A stretch of 64,000 nucleotides of DNA, from positions 21,889,456-21,953,455 of the forward strand of contig OZ024879.1 of NCBI GenBank assembly GCA_964017185.1. The letters are read 5' to 3'. The position numbers and the translations under genes are program-made. Source of the DNA: Rugalucina vietnamica (taxonomy: Eukaryota; Mollusca; Bivalvia; Lucinida; Lucinidae). Shown in pieces: positions 45,472-57,200 of this stretch. The notes under the pieces were generated by a model. It did no database searches. It was not told where the DNA came from and worked only from the letters and a program-made list of their open reading frames with translations. Numbering within the stretch: position 1 is the first letter of the stretch; every line of letters begins with the position of its first letter.

Positions 45472-47417
45472 ATTGTTTATACGTATTCTTAAAATTAACA
45501 TATTTTATTTTAAAGAAATTGCTTCTTATTTCATGTTACAAGTACATTGAATGTTAAAATCAAGTACCCGTAAACAAATAGTTATTTAATAAGCGCTTCC
45601 TTACCATATACTTATCTTATGGCTATATACCAATGCTACCCTTTCAAAATTTGGACGTCCTTACCAGTTTTGGGGCGAGATGACCAGAAACCGATATGGT
45701 GTCTGTGTCAATAGTCATTTGGAAACCCAAAGTGCACGAGACTCTCGTGCCAGAATTAAATTGAAAGGAATGGCGTCGACATTGTTTCTTTGTTGAAGAA
45801 AATTTCTACAAGGTTTTCAAAAGAATTCGACTTCCCCCATTCCCTTTTGGATTACTGTGCTATCCTTTCTATTTTCTTCAACCAGTCGAAAGACTCTCGT
45901 CTGGAAGCAGAGATCGCCAATCGCCTCTTGAAGGGTGCAGTGGAGAAAATCGACCCGGTAAGTCCCGGGTTTTACTCTCGGATTTTCCTCGTCCCGAAAA
46001 AGAACGGGAAATGCCGGCTTATAATCGATCTGTCTCCACTAAACAAGTACGTCTGCGTTCAGAACTTCCGGATGGAAACCCAGAGAAAGTAAGGAATGCC
46101 ATTTATCCGAACGATTGGGCATTTTCATTGGACCTTACCGATGTGTATCTGCATGTTCCGATTCACAAGCAGTCACATAAGTTTCTTCGTTTCTCTCTGA
46201 ACGGTCAGATCTTTCAGTTCAAGGCTTTAGCATTCGGTCTTTCGACCAGCCCTTTCGTCTTTTCTTACCTCATGAATATAATTGCTACATTTCTCAGGAA
46301 AAGAGCGATCATTCTGCATCCCTACCTCGACGACTGGCTAGCCAGAAACCAATGTCGTCGAACGCTGTTGGAACACAGACATTACCTAACCTCTCCAGGC
46401 CTGATTATCAATAACGAGAAATCAGATCTCGTTCCAACCCAGACTTTCACATTCATAGGGATGGAATTTCTGAGCAATCTCAACATTGTCAGTGTTCCGC
46501 AGAACAGAATTAAAAAAATACTCCAAGCCCTTCTGGTCTTTTCTCAGGAGACATTCGTATCAGCCAGTATTTTCCTGTCGGTTTTGGGACAGCTCAATGC
46601 GGCAGCGGATCACGTTGTTTTGGGCAGACTCCAGCTCAGACCATTATAAACGTACATGTTGTCACAATGGAGACCTCATATACATCCAATGGACCAACTG
46701 ATCCTGGTCACTCCGGATGTATTACGTCACCTCAGTTGGTGGAAAGAAGAAGGGATCTATCACCAAGGTGTGCCCCTGATAGTAGCCCCGGTCTCTCACA
46801 CGATCTTGACGGACGCCAGCACGGCAGGCTGGGGATCGCACGTGGAACCGTGGAGTCTGTTGTTTCATGGTGTTTGGACCAGAGACCAATCCCGTCTCCA
46901 CATCAACATGTTGGAGATGCTGGCAATAGCTCTCACTCTGGAAGCTGCTTGCCATGCCATAATGGGCTCCACGGTTCTGGCAATTGGTCCCAGTTGCCTA
47001 AGGGTTTCAGCCTGTGATCAAATATTGCGCAGGTAGAAAGAGGTTAGACCAAACTGCTGCCTAAATGACCTCTTCAAGGGGAATCGAGCTGGTGTACGCC
47101 CAAGAAGTGGAAAGAGCTCTCAGTTCATGAGCTTTAACTTTGAGAAGCTAAATGTATGCTTGGATAAACTTTTATAGGCATGACTGAAAGTGTATTCACT
47201 CCAAGATGAGATTAACATTGATTTTGCAGAAAAGGCAAAGAAAAGGGAAGGGGACTTTTTCGTCCCCTTATCTAATCACTGATACCGTAAGTATATACAT
47301 TGTATTGTTTACACGTATTATAAAAATTAACATATTTTATTTTAAAGATATTGCTACTTATTTCATGTTACAAGTACACTGAACGTTAAAATCAAGTACC
47401 CGTAAACAAATAGTTTT
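45472..47417 (+). mobile_element. DIRS-like retroelement remnant between direct repeats
   Basis: A reverse transcriptase/RNase H region (45790-47036) lies between two direct repeats of about 113 bp (45472-45585 and 47305-47417; from TGTTTAYACGTATT to AAGTACCCGTAAACAAATAG). The flanking repeats differ at only a few positions. No tyrosine recombinase was found, so the element is internally deleted or the repeats have another origin. Confidence 0.65.
45790..47036 (+). pseudogene. DIRS-like reverse transcriptase and RNase H, frame-broken
   Basis: Three open pieces follow one another with frame changes near 46080 and 46650. Piece 1 ends in VPKKNGKCRLIIDLSPLNKY. Piece 2 has FSLDLTDVYLHVPIH, FGLSTSPFVFSYLMN and the catalytic YLDDWL (about 46322), typical of DIRS-type enzymes. 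Piece 3 has LSWWKEEG, the RNase H start ILTDASTAGWGSH (about 46808) and INMLEMLAI. The order and spacing match DIRS1/Ngaro-type pol proteins. Continuation into a methyltransferase or recombinase is not visible. Confidence 0.8.
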
Positions 47418-47431
47418 TGTATATTATTAAA

Positions 47432-47597
47432 AGGTAAAATTAGAAAGAGATTCCCACTCCAGAAACCAAGGTGGGGAAAAAAGTAAATGAAGAATCAGGT
47501 ACTTATACCATGAAAACATATCGTAAGCCGAATGAGCAGCTACTTTCCCAATAGGTGGCCACTCAGTTACCCAAACTTAACTCAGTTACCCAAACTT
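47432..47597 (-). repeat. Penelope-like 3'-end repeat
   Basis: AGAAAGAGATTCCCACTCCAG through GTACTTATACCATGAAAACATATCGTAAGCCGAATGAG to CACTCAGTTACCCAAACTTAA is the same repeat as 33520-33660. It lies 15 bp beyond the right direct repeat of the DIRS-like remnant. Confidence 0.75.
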
Positions 47598-48327
47598 AAA
47601 TCTAATTACATGATAACAAATTTATATTGATTTATACTGTAAAAACAATATTAAATCTCTGAGCATTATATTTATGTCAGTGAACATTCTACGATTTTTC
47701 AGCCTCTACAGAGGGTATCTACACCCAAGAAAAGGTTAAAATTTTCGACACCAAGTTTCGACGAATCATTTGGTTATTTTTTTATAATGTACAAGTCATT
47801 TTGCAATCAAATACCCACTCGAGACCCAGAGAATAGCCGTAATATTGACTTTTGTCTTTCCTTAAGCCGGGAATATATATACCCTGCACTGAGAGGAGGG
47901 AGACAATCATATGATCAAAAGCTCTTCCAGTTTATTTTTACATGTTATCTATCAGTGTCATTTTATAGATGTCACCATTAACATATCAAAAATGTACATA
48001 TGTTAACAAGGAAATGTTACAAAGGCAACTACAAATACTTAGGTTATACTCTTGGACATTTTTATTTTTCTTTTCAGACCATTCACTATGAAAGTGAAAT
48101 GAAAATCGAAAGTATCGATTTGTCAAAAACGTTCAACTCAGAATATTCATTCATATATAAGAAAAAAAACAAACATTTATACACAAAAAAAATCTTCACT
48201 TTCAGTAAAGAATTTCATTGTACTGAATGGGTAATTCTACATAATGAATTTTTCATGCTTCTCTTGCCAAACTGGAATGTAATGTTAAGCTTCATGATTT
48301 GTACCATTTATGGACATAGAGCTTATT

Positions 48328-48364
48328 TTTAGTAACCAGTTTCTACTAAAAATAAGCTCTACTT
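48328..48364. repeat. Short hairpin
   Basis: AGAGCTTATTTTTAGTA is answered by TACTAAAAATAAGCTCT with a loop of about 11 bases. The stem is perfect over 17 bp. Confidence 0.8.
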
Positions 48365-48493
48365 AGGGTGACAGCAATATAAAAAGTCCAGAAGGCTACC
48401 TTTGAGCCACAACTGTTGCATTTTTCTTACCGTAAGATCACAATGAAAAACCTTTAATTAAGCCAGCACTTTGAATTGCAAGTCGACAGTTAG

Positions 48494-48862
48494 GTTTTCG
48501 AACAAACAAGGTACTGGATTCAACAATTAGGCAAGGGAGACTGTGCACACTGTCAACTAGGAATTGCATTTAGCCATGAGCATCAATGTTATGGAACTGA
48601 AGGAGTCAATATCGATCTGTATTATTTATTGACTTATTTTATGAAAGCTATCTATATATGCTGGGGCATGATACAACTAGATGATGTTCAGGAAAACACC
48701 CAAAACCTAATATCTTTGGCAATGAAAGCAACTGAGATAAGCGAAAACGATATCCAAAGAATAAACAGCAAGAGTAATATAATGTGCTATGGAACAGGAG
48801 ACATTTGTCTAAACAGAGTGTTCAACGAACTTTGGATAAAAAAGTCCACAGGGCATAAATGA
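48494..48862 (+). CDS. Small Cys/His-motif protein fragment, family unknown
   Basis: An open stretch of about 122 codons begins after a TAG at 48491 and ends with TGA. It contains DCAHCQLGIAFSHEHQCYG, a Cx2C...HxHxC arrangement that could bind a metal. A mostly helical part follows (YFMKAIYICWGMIQLDD, ISLAMKATEISENDIQRINS) and then CYGTGDICLNRVFNELWIKK. No ATG precedes the Cys motif, so the beginning is probably in an upstream exon. Composition looks protein-like. I do not recognise the family. Confidence 0.4.
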   Translation, partial: VFEQTRYWIQQLGKGDCAHCQLGIAFSHEHQCYGTEGVNIDLYYLLTYFMKAIYICWGMIQLDDVQENTQNLISLAMKATEISENDIQRINSKSNIMCYGTGDICLNRVFNELWIKKSTGHK

Positions 48863-48896
48863 ATTCAAAAACATGCTTCAAAAACAGCAGCACTTT

Positions 48897-49830
48897 CAAT
48901 ATTCAGATGCATCACGTAAACAGTCTGATCAGCTAGTGCAATTCAGCCTTATCACATACACAGTCTGATTAGCACCTGCAATTCAGACTATCATGCATAT
49001 TCTCATCAGCAACTGCAGTTCAGACGTATGATATACATGGTCTAGTTAGCAACTGCAGTTCAGACTCAACATGCACAGTATGATTAGCAGTTGTAATTCA
49101 GACTTTTCATATGACTGTCTGATCAGCAACTTATCACATAATAGTTTTATAAATTAGACTTGCCATATACAAGCGCTCTTGTTAGCTAATGCAGTTCAGA
49201 CTCAATGTGCAGTCTGATTAGAAAATGCAATTCAGACTTTTCACCGACACTGACTGATCAGCAACTGCAAACTTACCATGTATAGCCTGATCAGCAACTG
49301 CAGTTCAGACATCATGTACACTGTCTTGTTAGCAAATGCTGTTCATACTCAATGTGCACAGTCTGATTAGCAGTTGCAATTCAGACTTTTCACATACACT
49401 GATCAGCAACTGCAGACTTAACCATGCATAGCCTGATCAGCAACTGCAGTTCAGACATCATGTACACAGTCTTGTTAAACTGCAGTTCTGACTCACGATG
49501 CACAGTCTGATTAACAACTGCAGTTCTGACTTATCACATACACAGTCTGATCAAACTAACTGTGCCACAATGCAACTCAAACTTATCATGCACAGTCTGA
49601 TCTTCAACAGAAGATTTTGTCGCAATTGTAGTTAAGGCTCAACATATACACAGTCTGATCAGCAATTGCAATACAGATTTTTCATGCAGTCTGATCAGCA
49701 AATGCAGTTCAGACTTAAAATGCACGCAGTCGGATCAACAACTATATAATCACGTATGCAGTGAGTTTGATCAAAAATTGAAGTTCAGCCTTATCATGCA
49801 TGTGTACACTAATCAGCATCTTCCTTTATG
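48897..49830. repeat. Minisatellite, unit about 42-45 bp, about 20 copies
   Basis: Degenerate units of CACAGTCTGATCAGCAACTGCAGTTCAGACTTATCATGCA fill more than 900 bp. Units differ by 10-25% and in length. Internal CAGTCTGA...TTCAGACT makes each unit an imperfect stem. The array ends some 20 bp before the 4.3-kb inverted-repeat element. Confidence 0.9.
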
Positions 49831-51363
49831 TTTAACACATTTTACATACACTCCCGGTAAAAAAATAACAACATATTCCGCGTTTCTCCGCAACCATGGC
49901 AAACGCGAAATTTTTATTTCTCGGAGAAACACCGCGAAATAAGCCAGGTAAACGAAATCGTCTGCGCGAAATTTCGCGGTGTTTCTCTGTGAAATTTCTC
50001 GGTGTTTCTCCGAGAAAGGTAATTACCTGGATTTATCGATAAAACTCTTTTTCTCGGAGTTTCTCGGAGGAATTTAAAAGACAAATGCCTGTTTATAATT
50101 TTTGAATAAATATAAAACAATAAATTAAAAAATAATAAGTATTTGCAAGTATGGAACTTGCAGATGTTACGTATTTGTTTAGATGGCTTATAATCCACAT
50201 TAAATATATTCTTGATTACATTTAAATTTATGATGACCTTTGTCACTTGTGTTGCTTTTCAATTCGATCTTTGAACAGAAGAATGGAAGCGAAAAAATCA
50301 TTTAAAAATCAAGGGTGTCATTAAAAATTCGCGCCTTGAGCATTGTCCTTTCCGACAAAAAATAAAATTACCACACTTCCAGTGACTATGTGGATAATCA
50401 GACTAATTTTCATTGAATGAATAAATAAGTTTAATGACATTTGATCAAAGGTATTTAATTATGTACAATAGCAATGATTTAACAGGCGGTTTACTTTAAT
50501 TATGTCAGGATAAACACAAGTCATCAAAATAACATGAATATACCGGCCGGAGATCGAAATCGCAACTTTTTTTTTTCGAAGCGAACGCACTATCTATACA
50601 TGTAAAACCATCGCGGCCTGTCTTATTAAATGTTCCGACCTTACTTGTCCGCCAGCATTTCTTGGTAAGCTGTTAACGTAACCGTTATCAAATATTCAGA
50701 TTATGGTTCCATATAAATCGCAAATAATTTGAGCATTCGTACATGTACATGTACATGTATATATACTTGTATGTTTTAGATCGAGACTACATGTAGTAGG
50801 AAAGAATTTGCAGCAAAAGTTATTCTCCATGAACAACCACAAAGCCGTTTAAATCATGAACTTATGGGATCGCCTAAATTGATGCCCTTTCACCCGTAAT
50901 ATTGCATGGTATTAACATACATAAATGGTCAACAAAATTTACAGAAATCACTGTTGACTGATTTGGCCAAGTGGTAGAATTTGCAGCATTACCAGGAAGT
51001 GTGTTTCGGCATACACAGTCATGTTCTTGTGTCACATTCTCTAATAAACGCGAAGCTGACACTGTTCCTTCACACGATAAGGAAGCTGTCTGCCGTAAAG
51101 TGAAATAAAAAGTCAAGCAAATAAAAATGCCGACCGTGCAGCCAACACTGTCATATGACTTACTCCCAATTGACGGCTAAATACATCACGTAGATATGAA
51201 TGTACATGTCCATACATTGCTATTCACGCACATGCATTTGCATCATTAAAATCATTCTTGTTCAAACATTTTACATCAGGAAAACATTTCATGGAAAATG
51301 TGTATCCCATCAAAAGCAAAACTGGGGTATGCAGGGGTATATCTATTTTTTTTATCTTTTGCT

Positions 51364-51442
51364 CCAAAACATAAGATTGGGGGTACTAGTTTGAACCGCC
51401 TCGGTGAGGCGGTTATAACGTGTACCCACAATCTATGTTTTG
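51364..51442. repeat. Hairpin repeat (miniature inverted-repeat type), copy 1
   Basis: AAAACATA...GGGGTAC...GAACCGCCTC is answered by GAGGCGGTTATAACGTGTACCCACAAT..ATGTTTTG. The inner stem CCGCCTCGGTGAGGCGG is perfect. Copy 2 lies at 59601-59675 and a half copy at 44150-44192. The flank CAAAACTGGGGTATGCAGGGGTA is shared with copy 2 in inverted form. Confidence 0.8.
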
Positions 51443-52665
51443 AGCATGAATAAGAAAAAGCAAACATTTTCTACTGAAAATTTTCATTTTTTTTCATCTT
51501 TAAACATCTCTGTATATTGCATGGGCATGTTTTCGTAATTTTAAAGTTACGGTATATGAAATTATTTCTTTAAAACATCATCGACACAAAAGGCAGCAAC
51601 GCTTTCGGAAGGAGAGATCGGAAAACCTCATAAATACATTTACATGTTTGTTATACCTTGTGCAGAATTGCGGTTTGTATGGAACATTGTAAATGTACAT
51701 GTATATACAGTCGAGAAATTTTAATGGTCTTAAATTTTTATTTCGCTCCCTCTTTAAATCTGATTGATATTATTAGATGAAAAATGCATTATGAGCAACA
51801 AATACTTTTGTATAGGATATGTCACACAGTGCATCAAAGTAAGTGGCTGAAATATACAAACTTTTTTTTACATGTACATGGGACAATGTCGATTATGATA
51901 GTATTTTTCTTTTATTTTTCTTTTACGTATGCACCATTATTTTGTCGTCATTTGTGTTACGACATCGATATATAAATGTGGATGCATCAAACATACAAAA
52001 CATACATACTCAAGTATCTGCAGTTCATAGCGTGTCGGATGCTGTTTCGGTAGTTTTTGTAAGTGTTTACAAATACGAATGTTGTGTAGCCCATTTCGAA
52101 CGTCAGGACATCCCAAACTTGTACAGTACCATAAAGCGACGAAAACGTACCGACATAACCGTGGCTGAGGACAAGGACGTTAGTAACAGCAATATTGCGC
52201 AGTGATTTTTCTATTCATGCACATGCATATTAAAGTTTGTATGCGTAGACGGTCCCGGTAATTTTTAAAACTGACACCAAAATATAAGGTCATGTATGAG
52301 TTTTCGTGTAAAATGAGTGTATCCGTTCCTGCCTTCTACGCAAACATTAATAAAGGTTAAGTTTTAATGCGATTTAACGTGTAAATTTGATGTAAGATAT
52401 CCATACGCCAGTTGAGCTGTGTGCTAGTCGAGCTGCACATGTTTTTCGGAAACGATCAGGATGTGCGATTTTTGGAACAAGTGCACTTATTAGATCGAAT
52501 ACGGTGAAAAATTCATATCTATACATCTTGATCATGTAACGGGATAGCTTCACTTCGAAATATGCAAATTTCAAACTCGAGACTTTGTGAATCGAGTAAG
52601 TGTTAGGTATAAAGCGCAGTAAACCACCCTTGGTGGATGAGCATGCTTTTCCATCGACGGGGTTT

Positions 52666-52764
52666 GCTGTGGCTTGGCTCGGCTGTACGTTACATGTAAG
52701 GCTGTACGTTACATGTAACGTACAGCCACGTTACATGTAACGTACAGCCGAGCCAAGCCACAGC
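52666..52764. repeat. Near-perfect 99-bp palindrome
   Basis: GCTGTGGCTTGGCT...GGCTGTACGTTACATGTA is mirrored by TACATGTAACGTACAGCC...AGCCAAGCCACAGC. The sub-phrase GGCTGTACGTTACATGTAA is also directly repeated inside. It can extrude as a cruciform. Confidence 0.9.
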
Positions 52765-52789
52765 GTACAGAAATATCAGATTAAAGAAG

Positions 52790-52895
52790 TAGGGGGATTG
52801 TACTAGCCGAGTAGTGAAAACAAAGGCGCTGATCAGCTGTGCAGATACTGTACATTTGATCTGCGCCTTTATTATCGCATGAGTATAAGTCCAGC
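52790..52895. repeat. Dispersed stem repeat, copy 6
   Basis: AAAACAAAGGCGCTGATCAG and the answering TGATCTGCGCCTTTATTAT. The loop is GCTGTGCAGATACTGTACA. Same family as 6910-7085 and 8380-8580, here inside the 4.3-kb element. Confidence 0.7.
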
Positions 52896-54886
52896 GTTCT
52901 CATGACGCGGCTCATATAAAAGTGGGGTATACATTACATGAACATGTTATCATGATGTGTGTAAATATGTTGAGGAATACCTCATACAATGTATATGGTG
53001 TTAAAGCACATGAACATGTAAATGCGTTTGTTAATTTACTCGATTAATTATCAATTAATTTATCAATTATCAGTAATTGATAAATTGTCTTTACTTGTCA
53101 TTTTTCACCATGTATCATGCACTTTCCTATGCACTTGACATTTCGGACCGCACCTTGTAAAAACAACATGCCGCCAACACAAAATGTTCATGGCGGAGTT
53201 GTCGTTATGCATGGCAATAGGTTTTGTGTTTATGCATTTAGCAAGAAAAACAGATGCTTAAAAATAGAAAAGTGTATAAATTGTTTTCTTGTTATCCGCC
53301 TTATTCTTATGTGAAGATTTGGTCATAAATTTGGTATGAAAAAAGTGTTTATGCGAACAGTGTCCCTGATAAACGAGTGATTTAGAGGTATCGACAAAAC
53401 TTTGTGCTAGTTAAATACTGTGTATCCTTATCATCGAGAATGTTGTAATGCATATTCATATAGGAGTTAGAAGATCGCTGCAGGGTAATCGGGTCAATAA
53501 AATTTTACAAAAATAGCTTGCTCCATAAGCTGACAATGTGATGAAATTATGCCATTTCATTCTACATGCACGTTTCCATAGCTTGACATACAACCAGAAC
53601 CAGAAAACATTTATTTCATTACAATATGAATTCAAGAATGCGCAAAATGGTTACTTATTATACTCGTACATGTTTATGGCCTATTGCTTTTATGTTTCCT
53701 AGCTCAAACAAATGAAACTACTTGGATAAAGACATAATTGAGATGAAACAAAGTACTTCTTAATTTGTATGTCAAATGCGAGTCGAGTCATGCCTGACCA
53801 ACCGTAACGGAAACCAGTGAAGAAAATTGTGGAATGTTTGCTCAGTAATTAATGTGCCTTATTAAAACGTGTCAAACTGTTAGAGGTGCCATATACAAAA
53901 ACGCTTATAGAAGGTCTAAAACTTCGTTAATTATTAAAAATATGGTAAAATCGATTTTCACAATCGTGCACAATATTTCTCCGAGAAACACCGCGAACAG
54001 GTAAATCTGGACTTACCTGTTTTCACCGGTTAATACCTGCGGTCGCGGTGAAATTTCTCGGTGTTTCTCCGAGAAATCGAACTGAACGAAACGCGAAATA
54101 TCTTAATGAAAAGAGAAATTTAGCGTTCTTTCTCCGAGAAAAATAGCTTAGGGTCCTCCGAGAAAAGAGGAATATGTTGTTGATTTTTTACCGGGACTGT
54201 ACAAATACTGAAGTCAGGCCAGTCTTGTGGCAAAGAACTCAAAACTCTGAATAATACACACTTATTTTGAAAGAACTAAATTGTATAAACAGTTTACAAG
54301 AGAAGCAGCATTCTAACAAGACTTGCGATTAGATATGGGTCATTAGCAGACTAATAAATGCCAATCACCTCAGATAAAGTCAGTGGGTCCAATTCGTATT
54401 TGACAAGTCTCCATATCTTCAGCCAGTCAGAAATATTTCTGTCTTAGAGGAAAGGCAAATTATGAATTTCAATGCATTTTAAAATTGCATTAAAATAAAT
54501 AAAAAAGTAGTGATATGGAGACTTGTGGCTAGTCTACTGAAAAGCTAGTGTCCAAGTCGGATTTGATGGTTGAAAGAGGAAAACAAGTTCGAAGAGAGTC
54601 TGCATGTATCTTTGTGCCAATGGCATTTTATTATAATTGTCTTACCGAATTAATCAGTTGCTTAGTGAAAGGTGTTGATAGACAAATGGCTATAGGTGTC
54701 ATAGGTTTATATAGTCTTCAACCTGGATGGGTTATCCACATATAGACAAACGTAGTAGTTGGTTAACGGCAGGCATATTTGTATAATAGCAAAGGTACGA
54801 AGAAGGACGGACAAATGGTTTTTAACTTTTATTTTACGTTTATAAACCATTTTTGTCAGCATGGAGGTAATTCAAATGATGCTACA

Positions 54887-54981
54887 TGTGCTGTCGTCCG
54901 AGTCATACGTATATCATTACGTGCAAAATCTTGCTGTCGACTGAGTATAGCGACAGCCGTATCATGACTCGGACGACAGCA
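54887..54981. repeat. Long hairpin, about 22-bp outer stem
   Basis: TGCTGTCGTCCGAGTCATACG is answered by CGTATCATGACTCGGACGACAGCA. Inside, GCTGTCG and CGACAGC pair again. No coding frame explains it. It may be a small inverted-repeat element or give a structured RNA. Confidence 0.8.
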
Positions 54982-55389
54982 AAATCATTATAGCGACGCC
55001 CCTAGCGGAGCGTATATGTATATGCGTGTGTACGCACATTCTGTTTTATTTTCTTCAGAAACTTAACATTCTAAATGGCATGAAAATCGTACTCTTCGCC
55101 ATTTTGATCGCCATTTTCGAATCATGTGACTCCAAGATCCAATCAGAACAAAAGCCTCGCCTAAGATTCGGCGTGTTCGTTTAGCGCTTGTGAAATTGTT
55201 CCTGGTCAAGTCGTGCCATAGTTTAGATAATGTAGGTATGAGTAATTTAGACACCCACCCCACATCTGAGATCTGAATGGTTTACTGGTGATAACGCCAA
55301 ATTGACAATACTTCACCAGGGAAATTAGTCCCTAGCTCTCACAAGACATGCGAACTTGATCAGAAATAGATCAACTTACCTTTTGAACA

Positions 55390-55570
55390 TTCTCGAGGGT
55401 AGGGTAACGTAGCCCGAAATTTTCAACATTTCCCGAGAGTAAGGTACGGTGAATCCGAGGGCGTAGCCCGAGGTTTTTAACACTTCCCGCGGGTGTGGTG
55501 TGGTAAAGTAGAGTGAAACCGAGGGCGTAGCCCGAGGTTCTCAAGGGTAGGGTAGGGTAGGGTAGGGATT
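55390..55570. repeat. Degenerate tandem repeat ending in (GGGTA)n
   Basis: Three units of about 70 bp carry CCGAGGGCGTAGCCCGAGGTTTTCAAC-type sequence, each holding the small palindrome GGGCGTAGCCC. The array ends in about five GGGTA units at 55543-55567. Confidence 0.75.
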
Positions 55571-56907
55571 GTAGATTGCAGAAGTCATGTTTACGAAACA
55601 TTTAGATATTTCTAAAGCGATCCAGCTGCTTCAATACTACACTGATTTCAGTCCAGGAAGGCAGGATATGTATAAACATGTCCATCTATCTTTCTACACT
55701 GCCATATGCATATCGGCTAAATGAGCTAATTCTTAAAATGCAATAATGAATTTTGGGCGTCGCATCGAAGTCAGTGCCTTATTTCACATTAGATATCATA
55801 TTTACGACCGTCGACAAAAGGCTTTTGCATGTAATTGTATATAAATGACGCGGAGGACAGAACAGGACAGAACAGGAATTATCATGTTAGTCATCCCGTG
55901 CACTAACAACTTCCTATGCTCCTTTTGCTCTTGCATAATTTATGCTAATGAAGTAATTCGGATACCTTCGGCACAATGTCATTTTCATTGCACCCTCCCC
56001 ATGCGCGAGCTAAATTTGACCCCTAAAAGGTAAACATTGCCATGCGCAGTCTACAGAAAGATGTCTCGGAGGCATTAATCCCCATAATAAACAAAACGCC
56101 CAACTCTCTCTTTGATATTCTTAAGAGTTCTGACCTAATTAACCTGTTGTTTTGACATCGATCCTCTCAAAATGAATCTCACAGGTGTCATGTTCCAAAT
56201 CGATTTATTATCATTTAACGAATTTTCCCATGGCCAATGTTACTTTTTGTCGATTTTCTACGCGTTTGTCAGTATGAATATGCAAATAACCTCTTGAGTC
56301 ATGTGATATGCGCAAGAGTCATCAACTTCAAAGTCGTTTGTTTACATTGAAATTTATCTACTTCCGGTTGAAAAAATGCATTGATTTTGCTAAAAATAAG
56401 TAATTTCAAAGGTCAAAGTCCATGTAAATTTAGCGGCAACTGCATAACTAACATACCTGTGTCAGAATTAAGCCATTGTCAAAGCAGTGAGTGGTAAAAG
56501 AAAATAACTACAGCCTGTTTTTCATTGAGCACGGGTTGTGGAAGGGTAATAGTCAGCACTCGTTCAGTACAACTAATACCGGGAATGGTAATGACACCCC
56601 GTATGTACGTGTATATTGTCATCGATAATGATCGATAATATGTGTTTAAAACAAGTATTGGGTTGTATTACCAATTTATTTGAGTGTTTATTAAAATTAT
56701 AGACATAGTCTTGATGAATTCTGGCGGATTAACGATATGTGTACGAAAAACTGAGGGCAAGGGTCAACTCGGCCCTCGGAAAGCTCGGATGTCGGTAACC
56801 TCGTCTAGCCTGCTATTATATTTCTCACAGGTGAAAACACATGATCCCGAAATGAACACTATTCTGTTGTCCCCTACATACACGCGCATGCACGCATGCA
56901 CACATAC

Positions 56908-56934
56908 ATACAGAGAGAGAGAGAGAGAGAGAAT
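56908..56934. repeat. (GA)n microsatellite
   Basis: An uninterrupted run of GA follows CACACATACATACA. Confidence 0.9.
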
Positions 56935-57200
56935 TTTGTCAACTATACAGACCCCTTCAACACGGCCAGATGGGTCAGACAGATGAATTTCGAAATATTG
57001 GATTTTTGTGGAGTGCGGGTGGTGGTCCCTCTGACCATATAGATACTTGTCAGGGGTATGAAGCAGACACCCAAAGTATGCGAATTGATTGCGAAACAGT
57101 CTCTTATATACTATACAAATAGTACAAGCTTGTATATCAAGAGAATTTCTGAGTACCCCTCCCCCGGGAAGGTACCTATGAAATGTTTATTATTTTTCAG

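Larger units (their letters stand above)
49850..54198. mobile_element. 4.3-kb inverted-repeat DNA element with 3-bp target duplication
   Basis: The ends (49853 and 54195) are inverted copies, CCCGGTAAAAAA-TMAACAACATATTCC. ACT lies on both sides (49850-49852 and 54196-54198). Several hundred bp inside each end hold repeated TTTCTCGGAGAAACACCGCG motifs, in both orientations, as subterminal repeats. No transposase frame is present. The longest frames (49914-50246 minus, 51843-52205 plus) resemble nothing I know. The interior also holds a 79-bp hairpin (51364-51442), a palindrome (52666-52764) and a stem repeat (52790-52890). I infer a large non-autonomous DNA transposon. Confidence 0.75.

Noticed and set aside
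48897..49830. CRISPR-like array
   Set aside because: Units are degenerate and contiguous with no constant repeat alternating with unique spacers, and the window is eukaryotic. It is a minisatellite.
56684..56986. A 100-codon plus-strand frame
   Set aside because: It runs through CA-rich and GA microsatellites (RERERER) and has no family resemblance.
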